Of a DNA stretch of 64,000 bases, positions 1 to 7,032 are shown in pieces; the first letter of the stretch is position 1, and every line of letters starts with the position of its first letter. Source of the DNA: Pseudomonas peradeniyensis. GTDB lineage: Bacteria > Pseudomonadota > Gammaproteobacteria > Pseudomonadales > Pseudomonadaceae. Location: NCBI RefSeq assembly GCF_014268935.2, contig NZ_JABWRJ020000004.1, positions 496,001 to 560,000 on the forward strand, written 5' to 3'. The position numbers and the translations under genes are program-made. The notes beneath the pieces were generated by a model, which had not been told where the DNA came from, did not search any database, and saw only the letters and a program-made list of their open reading frames with translations.

Positions 1-187
1 GATTTTCCGATACTGTTTTTTTTAGTTCCTTAAACGTCCTTCTGACTGCCTTGTCCGATTGATGATTGCATGAAAATTCAAATGGATCATTTAAATCCAT
101 AATGGTAGCCACTTTGAGCCGCTGCCGCTCCAAGTTCTCAATACCATATTTAGCGTTACAAAAATGATAGACCCGTTTTACTGCCAT
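1..187 (-). CDS. DUF2971-family protein, N-terminal part (cut by window edge)
   Basis: The minus strand opens with ATG at 187-185, preceded by GGAG at 196-193 with a 5-nt gap. The 62 visible residues begin MAVKRVYHFCNAKYG and contain a Leu-Asn-Asp-Pro-Phe-Glu motif near residue 33. That motif is the signature of DUF2971 proteins, which are often found beside abortive-infection and other defence genes. The frame is open to the window edge, so the C-terminus is unseen. A defence role is inferred from the family's usual company and from the AbiC-like gene 1.3 kb away; no catalytic function is known to me. Confidence 0.6.
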   Translation of the reverse strand, partial: MAVKRVYHFCNAKYGIENLERQRLKVATIMDLNDPFEFSCNHQSDKAVRRTFKELKKTVSEN

Positions 188-227
188 AAAAACTCCATTT
201 CCATCCACCTTTTCTACATTCTTCTAT

Positions 228-284
228 TACCCCATCTCGCCCCAAATTGCCACCATGCCGCCACCAGCACGGAGGGCGGCGCAT
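228..284 (+). repeat. Intergenic repeat, copy 1
   Basis: This copy has a TACCCCAT block, then CCCAAATTGCCACCAT, then GCACGGAGGGC. The same order of blocks occurs at 1151-1220 and 37725-37800. It lies between the minus-strand gene starting at 187 and the plus-strand gene starting at 306, so it probably carries promoter or operator signals. Confidence 0.55.
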
Positions 285-305
285 GCAAATCGAGAGGCAT
301 CGGCC

Positions 306-494
306 ATGACGGAGCAGAAGGCGGGAGCCGCCAAGCACTCTGCGGACTACCGCGAGCGCGAGAAGAAGAAGGCTGCGAAGCTGGACATCGAGAAGGTGTT
401 TTTCAACATGCCTGCCGGGATCAAGGCTGTGCTGGCTGCCGAGATCGAGCGCCATGGCTGGTTCGCGCAGGACCATGATGAGTGGGCGCGTTGA
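306..494 (+). CDS. Small charged hypothetical phage protein (62 aa)
   Basis: ATG at 306 follows GAGAGG by about 9 nt; an in-frame ATG at 255 lies within the repeat and is less likely. The protein starts MTEQKAGAAKHSADYRERE and is rich in Lys, Arg and Glu in its first half, consistent with a helical, possibly nucleic-acid-binding N-terminus. Small proteins of this kind are common in Pseudomonas prophage early regions. It sits directly after repeat copy 1, which may be its promoter region. I do not recognise a domain and assign no function. Confidence 0.5.
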   Translation: MTEQKAGAAKHSADYREREKKKAAKLDIEKVFFNMPAGIKAVLAAEIERHGWFAQDHDEWAR

Positions 495-620
495 CATGAA
501 CGATCTGACGCACCAGCCTTTTTCATCTCGCCGAAACTAGCGCGTCAGTTCAAAGAGGCCAGTATGGCTGAGCTGAAGCGGTTTCCTGGAGATGAGGCGG
601 TAGAACCCAGTGAATCCGGC

Positions 621-1067
621 TTAAGCCTTTGAGGGAGAGTCCATCACATGGCTCGCTATAGCAGCGAGAAACTTCAAGTCCTGGCCTTGATAGGACAGAT
701 CGATCAACCCGTTGCCGTCAGGCGAAAGGACTAGTCCTTTGGGAGTTATCATGAACCGAGTCAGCTCAATTGGTTCGCCGGTAACTAGATCGGGAATACT
801 TAATGCGACCTCAACAGCCCCATGAGCTTCCAGGCCAATTGGGGCATAGTGGATGATGAACCTCTTGCCAAGTACTTCACCGTTAATCCTGCTGGCCATG
901 TCATCATGGGCAATTGAAACTATGTTATCGAGGCTCTCGGCACTGCACTGGCTCCAGTTTTTTGCGAGCATCTCTAAATAGCCAATCGCAGAGCTCACAT
1001 CAATTCTGCGCACTCCAATCTTTTGCCTGAATTCACGAAAGTCTTTCTCAAAGTCCATCTGACTCAT
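621..1067 (-). CDS. Hypothetical protein (148 aa) downstream of a tetranucleotide repeat
   Basis: The frame starts ATG at 1067-1065 ([19 protein letters not shown]). GGAG ends 8 nt upstream, and its bases are the first unit of the adjoining TGGA repeat as read on this strand. The product is soluble-looking with no signal peptide or membrane segment and no domain I recognise. Upstream codons stay open through the repeat to 1274, but that extension would read Met-Asp-Gly-Trp units and is probably untranslated. Changes in repeat number could alter spacing of upstream promoter elements, so expression may vary. Function unknown. Confidence 0.6.
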
Positions 1068-1076
1068 TGGCAAAAC

Positions 1077-1151
1077 TCCATCCATCCATCCATCCATCCA
1101 TCCATCCATCCATCCATCCATCCATCCATCCATCCATCCATCCATCCATCC
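1077..1151. repeat. TCCA tetranucleotide microsatellite (75 bp, about 18.75 units)
   Basis: TCCA repeats without interruption from 1077 to 1151. Read on the minus strand it is TGGA, and the last unit supplies the GGAG ribosome binding site of the gene starting at 1067. Perfect tetranucleotide runs of this length are rare in Pseudomonas DNA and are prone to slipped-strand changes. The far side touches intergenic repeat copy 2. Confidence 0.95.
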
Positions 1152-1220
1152 GGCCCCATGCCGGTCACCCGTAATACCCCACCCCAACCCAAATTGCCAC
1201 CATTCCTCCCGGCCACGAAG
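1151..1220. repeat. Intergenic repeat, copy 2
   Basis: It starts CGGCCCCATGCCGGTCACCC, followed by TACCCCA and CCCAAATTGCCACCAT blocks. It shares the leading block with copy 3 at 37725 and the central block with both other copies. It lies upstream of the minus-strand gene at 621-1067, across the microsatellite. Confidence 0.6.
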
Positions 1221-1487
1221 ACCGGTGTAGGGGGGAAGAAAGACCAGACTGAGGCTGGAGCACGGCCCCCCCAATCACCTGGTAGCGTCCAGCTGGATCG
1301 CCACCCCAACCGACACCGCTCGGCGAAGCAAAAGCCGCCAAGATCTTTGCCGCTGTCAGCGCCTGGAATCAGCAAAGAGCAGCATGAAACACATCACCGA
1401 ACGCGTTCGGCACGGACGGCGAAAAGCCAAGCAGATTCACAACGCCACCAGAAGAATCAACTTTCAAAATCATGCACTTGGATAATA
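1221..1487. other. Stretch without a supported gene
   Basis: With the repeat region before it, about 420 bases separate the gene start at 1067 from the 3' end of the AbiC-like pseudogene. I see only short frames here, such as a 34-codon frame from 1384 that ends at a TAA and has no clear ribosome binding site. It looks like decayed phage DNA. Confidence 0.4.
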
Positions 1488-2404
1488 TCATGAAGGCTCC
1501 GATGATTCCGTCCTCCTCATACCCTCAGGATGTGTCAATAACGGATAGACCGACGACGTATCATCAGCACCAAACAAATTATACACATGAACAGAACAAA
1601 GAGAGCCTGAGCGCAACGTATTAGCTAGATTATTACCCTTCACAATACTTACAGAATTAGGGCTCCTCAGGAAAATTATTGTCAAAAAAAGCGAATACTC
1701 ATACTGATGAAAGACCTCAATAAAGTAGTTATAATAGAATTTTTTTCATCCGGCGTTATACCTGAGCCATCAATAAAATATAGGCAATGAGACGCTTTTC
1801 TAGCGAAACCATTTAAACGATCAAAGTCCCCCGCAATTATACCCCTGACATATTCGGCCGATGCATCAACCCCGGCTTTCCAGGACATCAAATCAAACTC
1901 ATCCCTTTTCTTTACTAGCTTTTGACGCAGTTGATATGCGTACCGTTTCGACCTATCAGTTTCGGATCGAAACAGCACTTCAGCATAGTCATCCAATCGC
2001 CCGACAAGCTGAAAAAAAGTATTCTCGAATTTTTCCCTCTCCATAATACCTTGCTGAGTAGCCATGAACGCGGTTGTCTTCTTTGCCTCATTGGTTTGTA
2101 TCAAGGTGGTTCTAAGCAGAACCAACAACGCCAAAAAACTCAAAACTGGATTTAAGAGACCTCCAATAAAATCCCCCACCTGACCAATATTACTAGATAT
2201 CGCAAGATCAGATTTACCCAATATAATAAACGCTATCAGAACCACCACCGCCACTGCCAACGCCAACGAAATAATGAAAGTGCTATTTAAAGGACTTACA
2301 TCCCTCTGAACCTCTTTAACCCCAGAAAAGAAAGTTAGATGCAAAGCGTGCACAGAAATTGAAACAAACACAAACCCCAAAAAAATCTCAACATACAAAT
2401 TCAT
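1488..2404 (-). pseudogene. AbiC-like putative phage abortive infection protein, frameshifted
   Basis: The first frame starts ATG at 2404 and has two N-terminal membrane segments (about residues 5-27 and 44-63), a Gly-Asp-Phe-Ile-Gly-Gly-Leu-Leu-Asn-Pro motif and a FENTFFQL segment. These fit the putAbiC (PF16872) family of membrane-anchored abortive-infection proteins. It ends at 1682 with a short abnormal tail. Reading one base back in the seven-A run (1740-1746) opens a frame starting KKFYYNYFIEVFHQYEY that stays open to 1488 and restores a product of about 305 residues. So either one A was lost, or a -1 shift occurs at A AAA AAT. DNA here is AT-rich compared with the phage genes around it. 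Confidence 0.65.
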
Positions 2405-2498
2405 GATAAAAACATCCTGGAAAAATACCTTATAAAAATGCAGCCCCAGCTCTCTCCACTAGCTCCCCAACGAGCAACGCAAACCACGATTTTTTAGT

Positions 2499-2714
2499 TT
2501 GTTCGAGCGGCTGCAGGACATCAACGACGAGCAGTGTGTGGCCGAGGGTGTTGGCACGAGCGAGCACGCCGTGGACATGAAGCTCACCAAACCGCAAGGA
2601 GAGTCACTGCCAAAGCCCATGCTCAAGGACTTGTGGGTTTCCATCAACGGTCCGGAAGCCTGGGAAAACAATCCGTGGGTATGGGTCGTCGAGTTCAAGA
2701 GGATCGAGCCATGA
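2499..2714 (+). pseudogene. C-terminal fragment of an ASCH-like phage protein
   Basis: The frame reads FERLQDINDEQCVAEGV, then a gap, then LWVSINGPEAWENNPWVW and VVEFKRIEP. This matches the C-terminal third of ASCH-type phage proteins as I remember them, where 'ERLQDI...A..EG' is followed by 'W.SINGP.SW..NPWVWV..FKR'. The only possible start is a TTG at 2499 with no convincing ribosome binding site, and the N-terminal part is absent, so I treat it as a remnant. ASCH domains are thought to bind RNA, but no function should be expected from this piece. Confidence 0.5.
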
Positions 2715-2755
2715 CTGACCTGCTCGAAACACGAACCTAACCCCGCCCCACCAAC

Positions 2756-2938
2756 TTAAGCCCGCTGGCGACTCGACCTATAGCCCGCACTGAGCAACAA
2801 CAAGCCAGGCACCAGTAGCCCAACTGCGGTGTAGCCGAAGGCTTCCTGCCCCGACGCACCTATAGCGGCGAACGCGGCACCAATCGCAATGAGCGGTGCA
2901 CCTGCGAAGTAGAAAGGTTTTTTGGCTGTCTTGCCCAT
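2756..2938 (-). CDS. Small membrane protein with two transmembrane segments (60 aa)
   Basis: ATG at 2938 is preceded by AGGAGG with 6 nt spacing, a very good start. After a basic MGKTAKKP leader come two hydrophobic stretches, about residues 9-27 and 36-53, ending in SSRQRA, so a hairpin in the inner membrane is likely. It is divergent from the excisionase-like gene at 3006. No family is recognised; it could be a phage accessory membrane protein. Confidence 0.55.
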   Translation of the reverse strand: MGKTAKKPFYFAGAPLIAIGAAFAAIGASGQEAFGYTAVGLLVPGLLLLSAGYRSSRQRA

Positions 2939-3005
2939 ATCGATCCTCCTGATTGAGGCCCCATTTAATCACACCTGCCGCCACCAGCGGCGTGGAGACC
3001 ATCAC

Positions 3006-3248
3006 ATGCAAACCGAGATTCTTTCGGACGAAGAGCTAGCCGAACTGACTGGCTATAAGGCCAGGGGATATCAGCGTCGCTGGCTAGAGGAACGTGGCTG
3101 GATATTCGTTGAAACCCGCAGCGGGCGCCCACTGGTTGACCGCCATTACGTCCGCATGAAGCTAGGCGTGAGCCTTGGAATAATGCCAACGGCGTCGCCA
3201 CCACCAGTATTCCCTGAGTGGACACCTGACATTTCGAAGGTGAGGTGA
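3006..3248 (+). CDS. Excisionase-like DUF4224 protein (80 aa)
   Basis: The product reads MQTEILSDEELAELTGYKA then RGYQRRWLEERGW and a basic tail that ends near Lys-Val-Arg. DUF4224 proteins are small winged-helix-like proteins placed just before phage integrases and are thought to act as recombination directionality factors. The stop at 3248 is 1 nt from the integrase start at 3250, so the two are translationally coupled. A copy with nearly the same sequence lies at 42015-42257 before the intact integrase. It appears intact even though its integrase partner is broken. Confidence 0.75.
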   Translation: MQTEILSDEELAELTGYKARGYQRRWLEERGWIFVETRSGRPLVDRHYVRMKLGVSLGIMPTASPPPVFPEWTPDISKVR

Positions 3249-3249
3249 A

Positions 3250-4317
3250 ATGCGCCTAAGGAAGACTGAGAACCGTGACCTGCCGCCAGGCATGTACTGG
3301 CGCAAGCGCACTATTAAGAGCAAGAAAAACCCTGGCAAGAAGTGGATCAGCTACTTCTACTTGGATAAGTCTGGGAAGCCGGTACCGCTGGGCACTGACC
3401 TGAATTTGGCAAGGCTGAAGTGAGCCGAGCTGGAAGCGAAGGAGAAACCCAAGGATCTGGTCACCATGGGTGCGATCTTTGACCGATACGAGCGCGACAT
3501 CATCCCGAAGAAGGCGCCGCGCACTCAGAAGGACAACCTGGCGGAGATACGCCAGTTGCCCAGCTACTTCGAGAAGGCTTCAATCGACGGCATTACACCC
3601 GCTCACGTAGCGAAGTATTGCGACGCCAGGACGGCGCCGGTCCGGGCAAACCGAGAGATCGCCACCCTGTCGCACATCCTCAACATCGCCCGTGAATGGG
3701 GCCTGACCAACCGGGAGAACCCCTGCCAGGGTGTACGCAAGAATAAGGAGGTGCCGCGGGACTTCTACGCCGGCCCTGAAATCTGGGATGCGGTGTACGC
3801 AGTCGCCGTACCGGAACTCAAGGATGCGATGGACCTGGCCTACCTCACCGGTCAGCGACCAGCCGATGTCCTGGCCTCAAGGGCCTCAGATGTGGTCGAC
3901 GGCTACCTGCAAATCGACCAGGGCAAGACGGCCAAGAAGCTTCGGATACGCCTGGCCACTGACGGTGAGCAGAGCCCGTTGTCAATGCTGCTTGAGCGTC
4001 TGCTGCTGCAGCGTAGGGAGCGAGGTGTGCGCGGCCCTTACCTGATCAACACAGAGGACGGCCGAAACGTCACCAAGTCGATGCTTCGACTCCGATGGGA
4101 TGACGCGAGAAAGGCGGCGGCAGACAGGGCGATTGAGGACATGGACCCGGCCCTGGCCGAGATGATCAAGGGCTTCCAGTTCCGAGATATCCGCCCAAAG
4201 GCCGCCAGCGAAATCGAGGACCTAGCCCATGCAAGCAGGCTTCTCGGCCACACCGACAAGCGTATAACGGAGGTGGTTTACCGCCGCGTCGGCGAGGTTG
4301 TAAAGCCTACCCGGTGA
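3250..4317 (+). pseudogene. int: Phage tyrosine integrase broken by a nonsense codon
   Basis: Starting at ATG 3250 the frame matches the intact integrase at 42259-43320 throughout, but codon 58 is TGA (3421-3423) where the intact copy has TGG (Trp58). Downstream the frame is open and keeps the Arg of GQRP, the Lys of KTAKK, the Arg of FRDIRPKAAS, the His of LLGHT and the Tyr near the end. Restart at ATG 3466 would give a 283-residue protein lacking the N-terminal arm-binding region, so it could not recognise arm sites normally. The element probably cannot excise unless helped by the integrase of the neighbouring prophage. Confidence 0.9.
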
Positions 4318-4334
4318 TGGGTTCAACAAGCCAA

Positions 4335-4365
4335 GTTGCGGAACACCACTTAAAAGATGCGGAAC
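4335..4365 (+). repeat. Putative integrase arm sites, left of the first core
   Basis: GTTGCGGAAC at 4335-4344 and GATGCGGAAC at 4356-4365 are direct repeats 21 bp apart, between the broken integrase and the attachment core. Similar decamers flank both cores, so they are likely arm-type binding sites. Confidence 0.5.
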
Positions 4366-4409
4366 ACATGCGCGAATCATCTGGCGTAAACGCATACCCC
4401 AGAAACACG

Positions 4410-4434
4410 AAAAGCCCCGAATTTAGGGGCTTTT
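4410..4434 (+). terminator. Intrinsic terminator after the broken integrase
   Basis: The stem AAAAGCCCC / GGGGCTTTT has a 7-nt loop and sits just before the attachment core. An equivalent hairpin follows the intact integrase at 43403-43426. Confidence 0.8.
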
Positions 4435-4437
4435 GTA

Positions 4438-4497
4438 TGGCGGAAGCGTAGGGATTCGAACCCTAGGATAGTTGCCCATCGACGGTTTTCAAGACCG
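4438..4497 (-). other. Attachment core: 3' part of tRNA-Ser(UGA), A/B junction
   Basis: On the minus strand these 60 bases run from the anticodon stem (CGGTCTTGAAAACCG, anticodon TGA) through a long variable arm and T arm to the 3' CCA. The bases upstream of the anticodon stem do not form a D arm or acceptor strand, so this is a fragment, not a gene. It matches 43432-43491 at 58 of 60 positions; the two differences form one changed base pair in the T stem. It marks the junction between elements A and B. Confidence 0.9.
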
Positions 4498-4539
4498 TAC
4501 CATAAGCGCCCATTTATCAAGGTGTTAACGCAAAAAACG

Positions 4540-4611
4540 ATTCCAAAACTAACACGAGGAGGCTCGGCTACAGGCCGCATAGCACAAGGGTCGTAATTTT
4601 GGTTTTGGAAC
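4540..4611. repeat. Putative integrase arm sites, right of the first core
   Basis: ATTCCAAAAC (4540-4549) and GTTTTGGAAC (4602-4611) are inverted repeats 62 bp apart, starting 43 bp from the core. The second junction has GTTCCGCAC (43532) and GTTGCGGAAC (43594), also 62 bp apart and starting 41 bp from its core. This conserved geometry supports a role in integrase binding. Confidence 0.5.
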
Positions 4612-4663
4612 CGATTTTCAGACGCAAGCTACGGATTAGCCATCAACGACGAAGCACCACTAC

Positions 4664-4912
4664 CTACACCGAGACGCTATAGAACACCACTAGCAAAATC
4701 AGTGACGATTGACTAGTCGATTGCTGATCAAACGAGAAAATCTGTATATCAAAAGCCGCCCGACATAAAGCAGCTACGCTCAAACGCAATCGTTCAACTT
4801 CGCAAAAGGGCGCCTTATTATCTTTAGCATCTCTATATGCACGCAACCCCTCCAGAGCCTCCCGAACAAGTATCTCTCTAGAGTCACCCACCCCTTCTTT
4901 AGTTCTTATCAT
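4664..4912 (-). CDS. Diverged copy of the 69-aa lysis-end protein family (82 aa)
   Basis: ATG at 4912 gives MIRTKEGVGDSREILVREA, followed by LEGLRAYRDAKDN and VERLRLSVAALCRAAFD. This aligns with the proteins at 6768-6977 and 44279-44488 (MKRTIEGM..., EAIEALRAYHNAQ, ERLRLIAES..FQAVTDYQLYALG). The C-terminal end differs after about residue 60, turning hydrophobic (SSLILLVVFYSVSV), which may reflect a frame change and loss of function. It is the first gene after the attachment core. Function unknown. Confidence 0.5.
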   Translation of the reverse strand: MIRTKEGVGDSREILVREALEGLRAYRDAKDNKAPFCEVERLRLSVAALCRAAFDIQIFSFDQQSTSQSSLILLVVFYSVSV

Positions 4913-5101
4913 GGGACAACCCCTATGGATTGACCAGAACATTAAAAGGACGCCTAGCGTGGGAGAACACCAGGAACTGCAGCAGCAAATCATGCGGTTT
5001 ATTTTATAAAGCAAAAACTCATGAAAAGCCCCTAAAAATCAATGGCAACCGTCACGCCAAACGAGCATATCAAAGCCACAGATCACCACCGAAAGCGCAA
5101 G

Positions 5102-5136
5102 GGCCTGCCCTCAACAAGAAAAAGCGAGAGCAGGCC
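5102..5136 (-). terminator. Hairpin downstream of the 5144-5743 gene
   Basis: GGCCTGCCCTC (5102-5112) and GAGAGCAGGCC (5126-5136) pair with one mismatch, just after the stop of the minus-strand gene. There is no clean T-run after it, so terminator activity is only likely. Confidence 0.4.
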
Positions 5137-5143
5137 ACACCCA

Positions 5144-5743
5144 CTAGAACCAACCTGATATCACGTTCCCGACATCAGAGAAAAAGTTTTTAATGGAGGA
5201 CCAAGCATTAGCCAGCCACTTAGCAACACTTTGGATTATCGAACTGAAAAAATCAATAATTGCACTATACACCTTGTTAGCCAGCGAGCACACGCTCTGA
5301 AAGGCAAAGACGATCGCATTACCGGCCCCAGGGTTTTCTTTATAAATCTCCTTAGCCTTATCACGCCAACGATCAATTGCCGCCGCATTATCCCTTTTGG
5401 CCTTATCGGCCATTTCGTCAATTTTCCTGCTAAAGTCATCCTGATTATTCGAGGACTCTAGCGCCTTAGTATACTCAGAAGTCTTGCCGTGAAAACCAGC
5501 ACTATCGGAATTCAAGTCCGCCTTGCAGTCACCAACAAACCGATCAATGACCTGATCATTCCCACCATCGGAAACATAACTTACAGCCAACGACACTGGC
5601 TGCAAGCTTTCATACAGCTCATTCAGCGCCTTCGATTCCGCACTGTAGCCTTGTGCCCGCCTATCACTTTTGAAATGGGCAGCCATATCATCAATAATAC
5701 TCTCAAAGTCATTACGAGCAAGAACCATGCTTTGGGCTGACAT
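5144..5743 (-). CDS. Unknown accessory (moron-like) protein, 199 aa
   Basis: ATG at 5743 has GGGAGAG upstream (about 6 nt). The first two thirds are polar and helical (RNDFESIIDDMAAHF, SRKIDEMADKAKRDN), and the last 60 residues carry hydrophobic and amphipathic stretches ending KNFFSDVGNVISGWF. There is no signal peptide, so the tail could insert into or lie on a membrane. Base composition is AT-rich beside the phage genes. It has its own sigma70-like promoter and a downstream hairpin and sits next to the attachment site, the usual place for cargo genes. I do not recognise the family; a toxin, exclusion or host-interaction role is speculation. Confidence 0.6.
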   Translation of the reverse strand: MSAQSMVLARNDFESIIDDMAAHFKSDRRAQGYSAESKALNELYESLQPVSLAVSYVSDGGNDQVIDRFVGDCKADLNSDSAGFHGKTSEYTKALESSNNQDDFSRKIDEMADKAKRDNAAAIDRWRDKAKEIYKENPGAGNAIVFAFQSVCSLANKVYSAIIDFFSSIIQSVAKWLANAWSSIKNFFSDVGNVISGWF

Positions 5744-5787
5744 TATTCTCTCCCTGAAAATATCAAAAATTTGCTTACAGCCCCTCC

Positions 5788-5815
5788 AATATAGCCCAGC
5801 CTCACAACACGTCAA
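5788..5815 (-). promoter_or_regulatory. Sigma70-type promoter for the 5144-5743 gene
   Basis: On the minus strand TTGACG (5815-5810) and TATATT (5793-5788) are spaced by 16 bp. The start site would be near 5781, giving a leader of about 38 nt before the ATG. Confidence 0.65.
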
Positions 5816-6208
5816 AACACTCAACAATCTCAACTTATATATAGTCACCTAATACTATAAGGAACGTATGAGTTCCTGATGGTCACGCGACTATAGCTGT
5901 TAGGCCGTCACAGCCTCGGATGACAACTCCGCGATTGGGCGTAAATCCACAACCTCATCGGTAGGGGCACCACAGTGTTACGCGCTTTTAGGAGCGCGTA
6001 GGCCCTCCAGAGCCTCCGTTTCACGACACTATCTTAGAGTTTCTCCGACACAGCAGTACTTTGCAGCTGTCTCCACTAGGGTATGAGAAACGCTATTTCC
6101 TGAGTTTGGAGAGTGCATAGGAAACCACGGGAGATTCAGGTTTTTTGCCTTCACGCTTTTTTCACACTCAATGCCGCATGGTGAAGGCTCATCCGATCCC
6201 CTACGTTC
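5816..6208. other. Intergenic stretch without a supported gene
   Basis: I see no protein gene here. There is a perfect 8-bp inverted repeat, TACGCGCT (5979-5986) and AGCGCGTA (5993-6000), with a 6-nt loop and no T-run after it. Together with the plus-strand terminator at 6209 this leaves room for a small plus-strand RNA, but I find no convincing promoter. Confidence 0.4.
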
Positions 6209-6233
6209 GCCCGCGCTCCCCTGCGGGCTTTTT
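6209..6233 (+). terminator. Intrinsic terminator
   Basis: GCCCGC (6209-6214) pairs with GCGGGC (6223-6228) and is followed by TTTTT. It faces the plus strand, ending an unknown transcript, and its A-rich left side is weaker on the minus strand. Confidence 0.65.
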
Positions 6234-6257
6234 CTTTTCTGAATAAGACGAAACCGG

Positions 6258-6545
6258 CTAAGTCCAGTCGCCTTCAGCGCACATCAGCAGCGCTGCATTG
6301 GCCTGGCGAACCATTGCAATCCACTCAGTTGAGCTTACCAAGCCGGAATGCTGAAGACGCTGGGCTACTGCCAGGGCTTGATCATATTCTGACTCTCGTA
6401 GCACGCCCGCACCAAGGTACCTACCCGTCCAGTCAGCAATGACCAGATTTTGCTCTTGCTCTACCACCCCAAAGCCCCCACGAAGCCTAGCGCTAAATGT
6501 CGGCGAGATTACATAATGTCCTCCGAGCAAGAAATTGGGGCTCAC
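6258..6545 (-). CDS. Hypothetical phage protein (95 aa)
   Basis: A GTG start at 6545 overlaps a TAG stop of a short upstream frame. The protein reads MSPNFLLGGHYVISPTFSAR and ends with ESEYDQALAVAQRL, SSTEWIAMVRQANAALL and a Gly-Asp-Trp-Thr terminus. It looks soluble, with a helical C-terminal half. It lies beyond the lysis cassette, where Pseudomonas phages often carry small unknown genes. No domain recognised. Confidence 0.5.
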   Translation of the reverse strand: MSPNFLLGGHYVISPTFSARLRGGFGVVEQEQNLVIADWTGRYLGAGVLRESEYDQALAVAQRLQHSGLVSSTEWIAMVRQANAALLMCAEGDWT

Positions 6546-6767
6546 TACCGCTCATCCGGATCTTCCTGCAAAAAGAAATAATACCAAGGTCTAGTTGTAA
6601 GAAATAATTTCAAGCACAGAAAACGACAGAAATCGGAACGATTCGCAGCAATACTGCTTGAGCTGCATGAAGCTATCGGCAGGCTGAATCGAGCAGCCCA
6701 ACCCATCGCTGCATGTGCATGACCTGCGGGCCATAGCAGCCCGATGCCCTGTTGAGCGAAACGAAGC

Positions 6768-6977
6768 TCAATGGCGGGGTAGTGGCTGATGACCCAAGGC
6801 GTAAAGCTGATAATCGGTCACCGCTTGGAATGAGGATTCCGCGATAAGCCGTAAGCGCTCGATCTCTTCTACCGAACCTCCAGCGTCCTGAGCGTTATGG
6901 TAGGCACGCAAAGCCTCAATGGCCTCACGGATAAGTGGCTCTCCCGCCTCAATCATTCCTTCGATGGTTCGTTTCAC
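6768..6977 (-). CDS. Small conserved lysis-end protein (69 aa)
   Basis: GTG at 6977 follows AGGAGA by 6 nt. The protein, MKRTIEGMIEAGEP...HQPLPRH, is almost identical to that at 44279-44488 in element C, which uses the same GTG start and length. It is predicted to be a helical soluble protein. A more distant relative is at 4664-4912. Because both phages keep it between the spanins and the left attachment site, it was probably exchanged together with the Rz/Rz1 block. Function unknown. Confidence 0.7.
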   Translation of the reverse strand: MKRTIEGMIEAGEPLIREAIEALRAYHNAQDAGGSVEEIERLRLIAESSFQAVTDYQLYALGHQPLPRH

Positions 6978-7032
6978 GACATTCTCCTGCCGAAACGTGC
7001 TGATCGCGCTGCGGCGCATCAAGCCCTAGCCT

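Larger units (their letters stand above)
1..4437. mobile_element. Element A: right end of a decayed prophage or island
   Basis: This segment ends with an excisionase-like gene and an integrase next to a tRNA-Ser(UGA) 3' fragment, the same layout as the right end of the intact prophage that follows. Its left attachment site is not in the window. The integrase has a stop codon, an AbiC-like gene is frameshifted and an ASCH-like gene is only a fragment. I infer a degenerate prophage end that kept accessory genes. Confidence 0.75.

Noticed and set aside
621..1274. Longer reading of the 621-1067 gene through the TCCA repeat, giving Met-Asp-Gly-Trp units
   Set aside because: A good GGAG sits before ATG 1067, and the upstream part is encoded by the microsatellite and the conserved intergenic block, with no ribosome binding site at the longer start.
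4438..4497. Complete tRNA-Ser gene at the first core (and again at 43432-43491)
   Set aside because: The D arm and 5' acceptor strand are missing; only the 3' 60 bases are present.
6545..6706. A 53-codon minus-strand frame that ends by overlapping the start of the 6258-6545 gene
   Set aside because: The stop-start overlap is suggestive, but no ribosome binding site is seen and the composition (many Ser, Cys, Phe, Arg) looks non-coding. I give it low weight.
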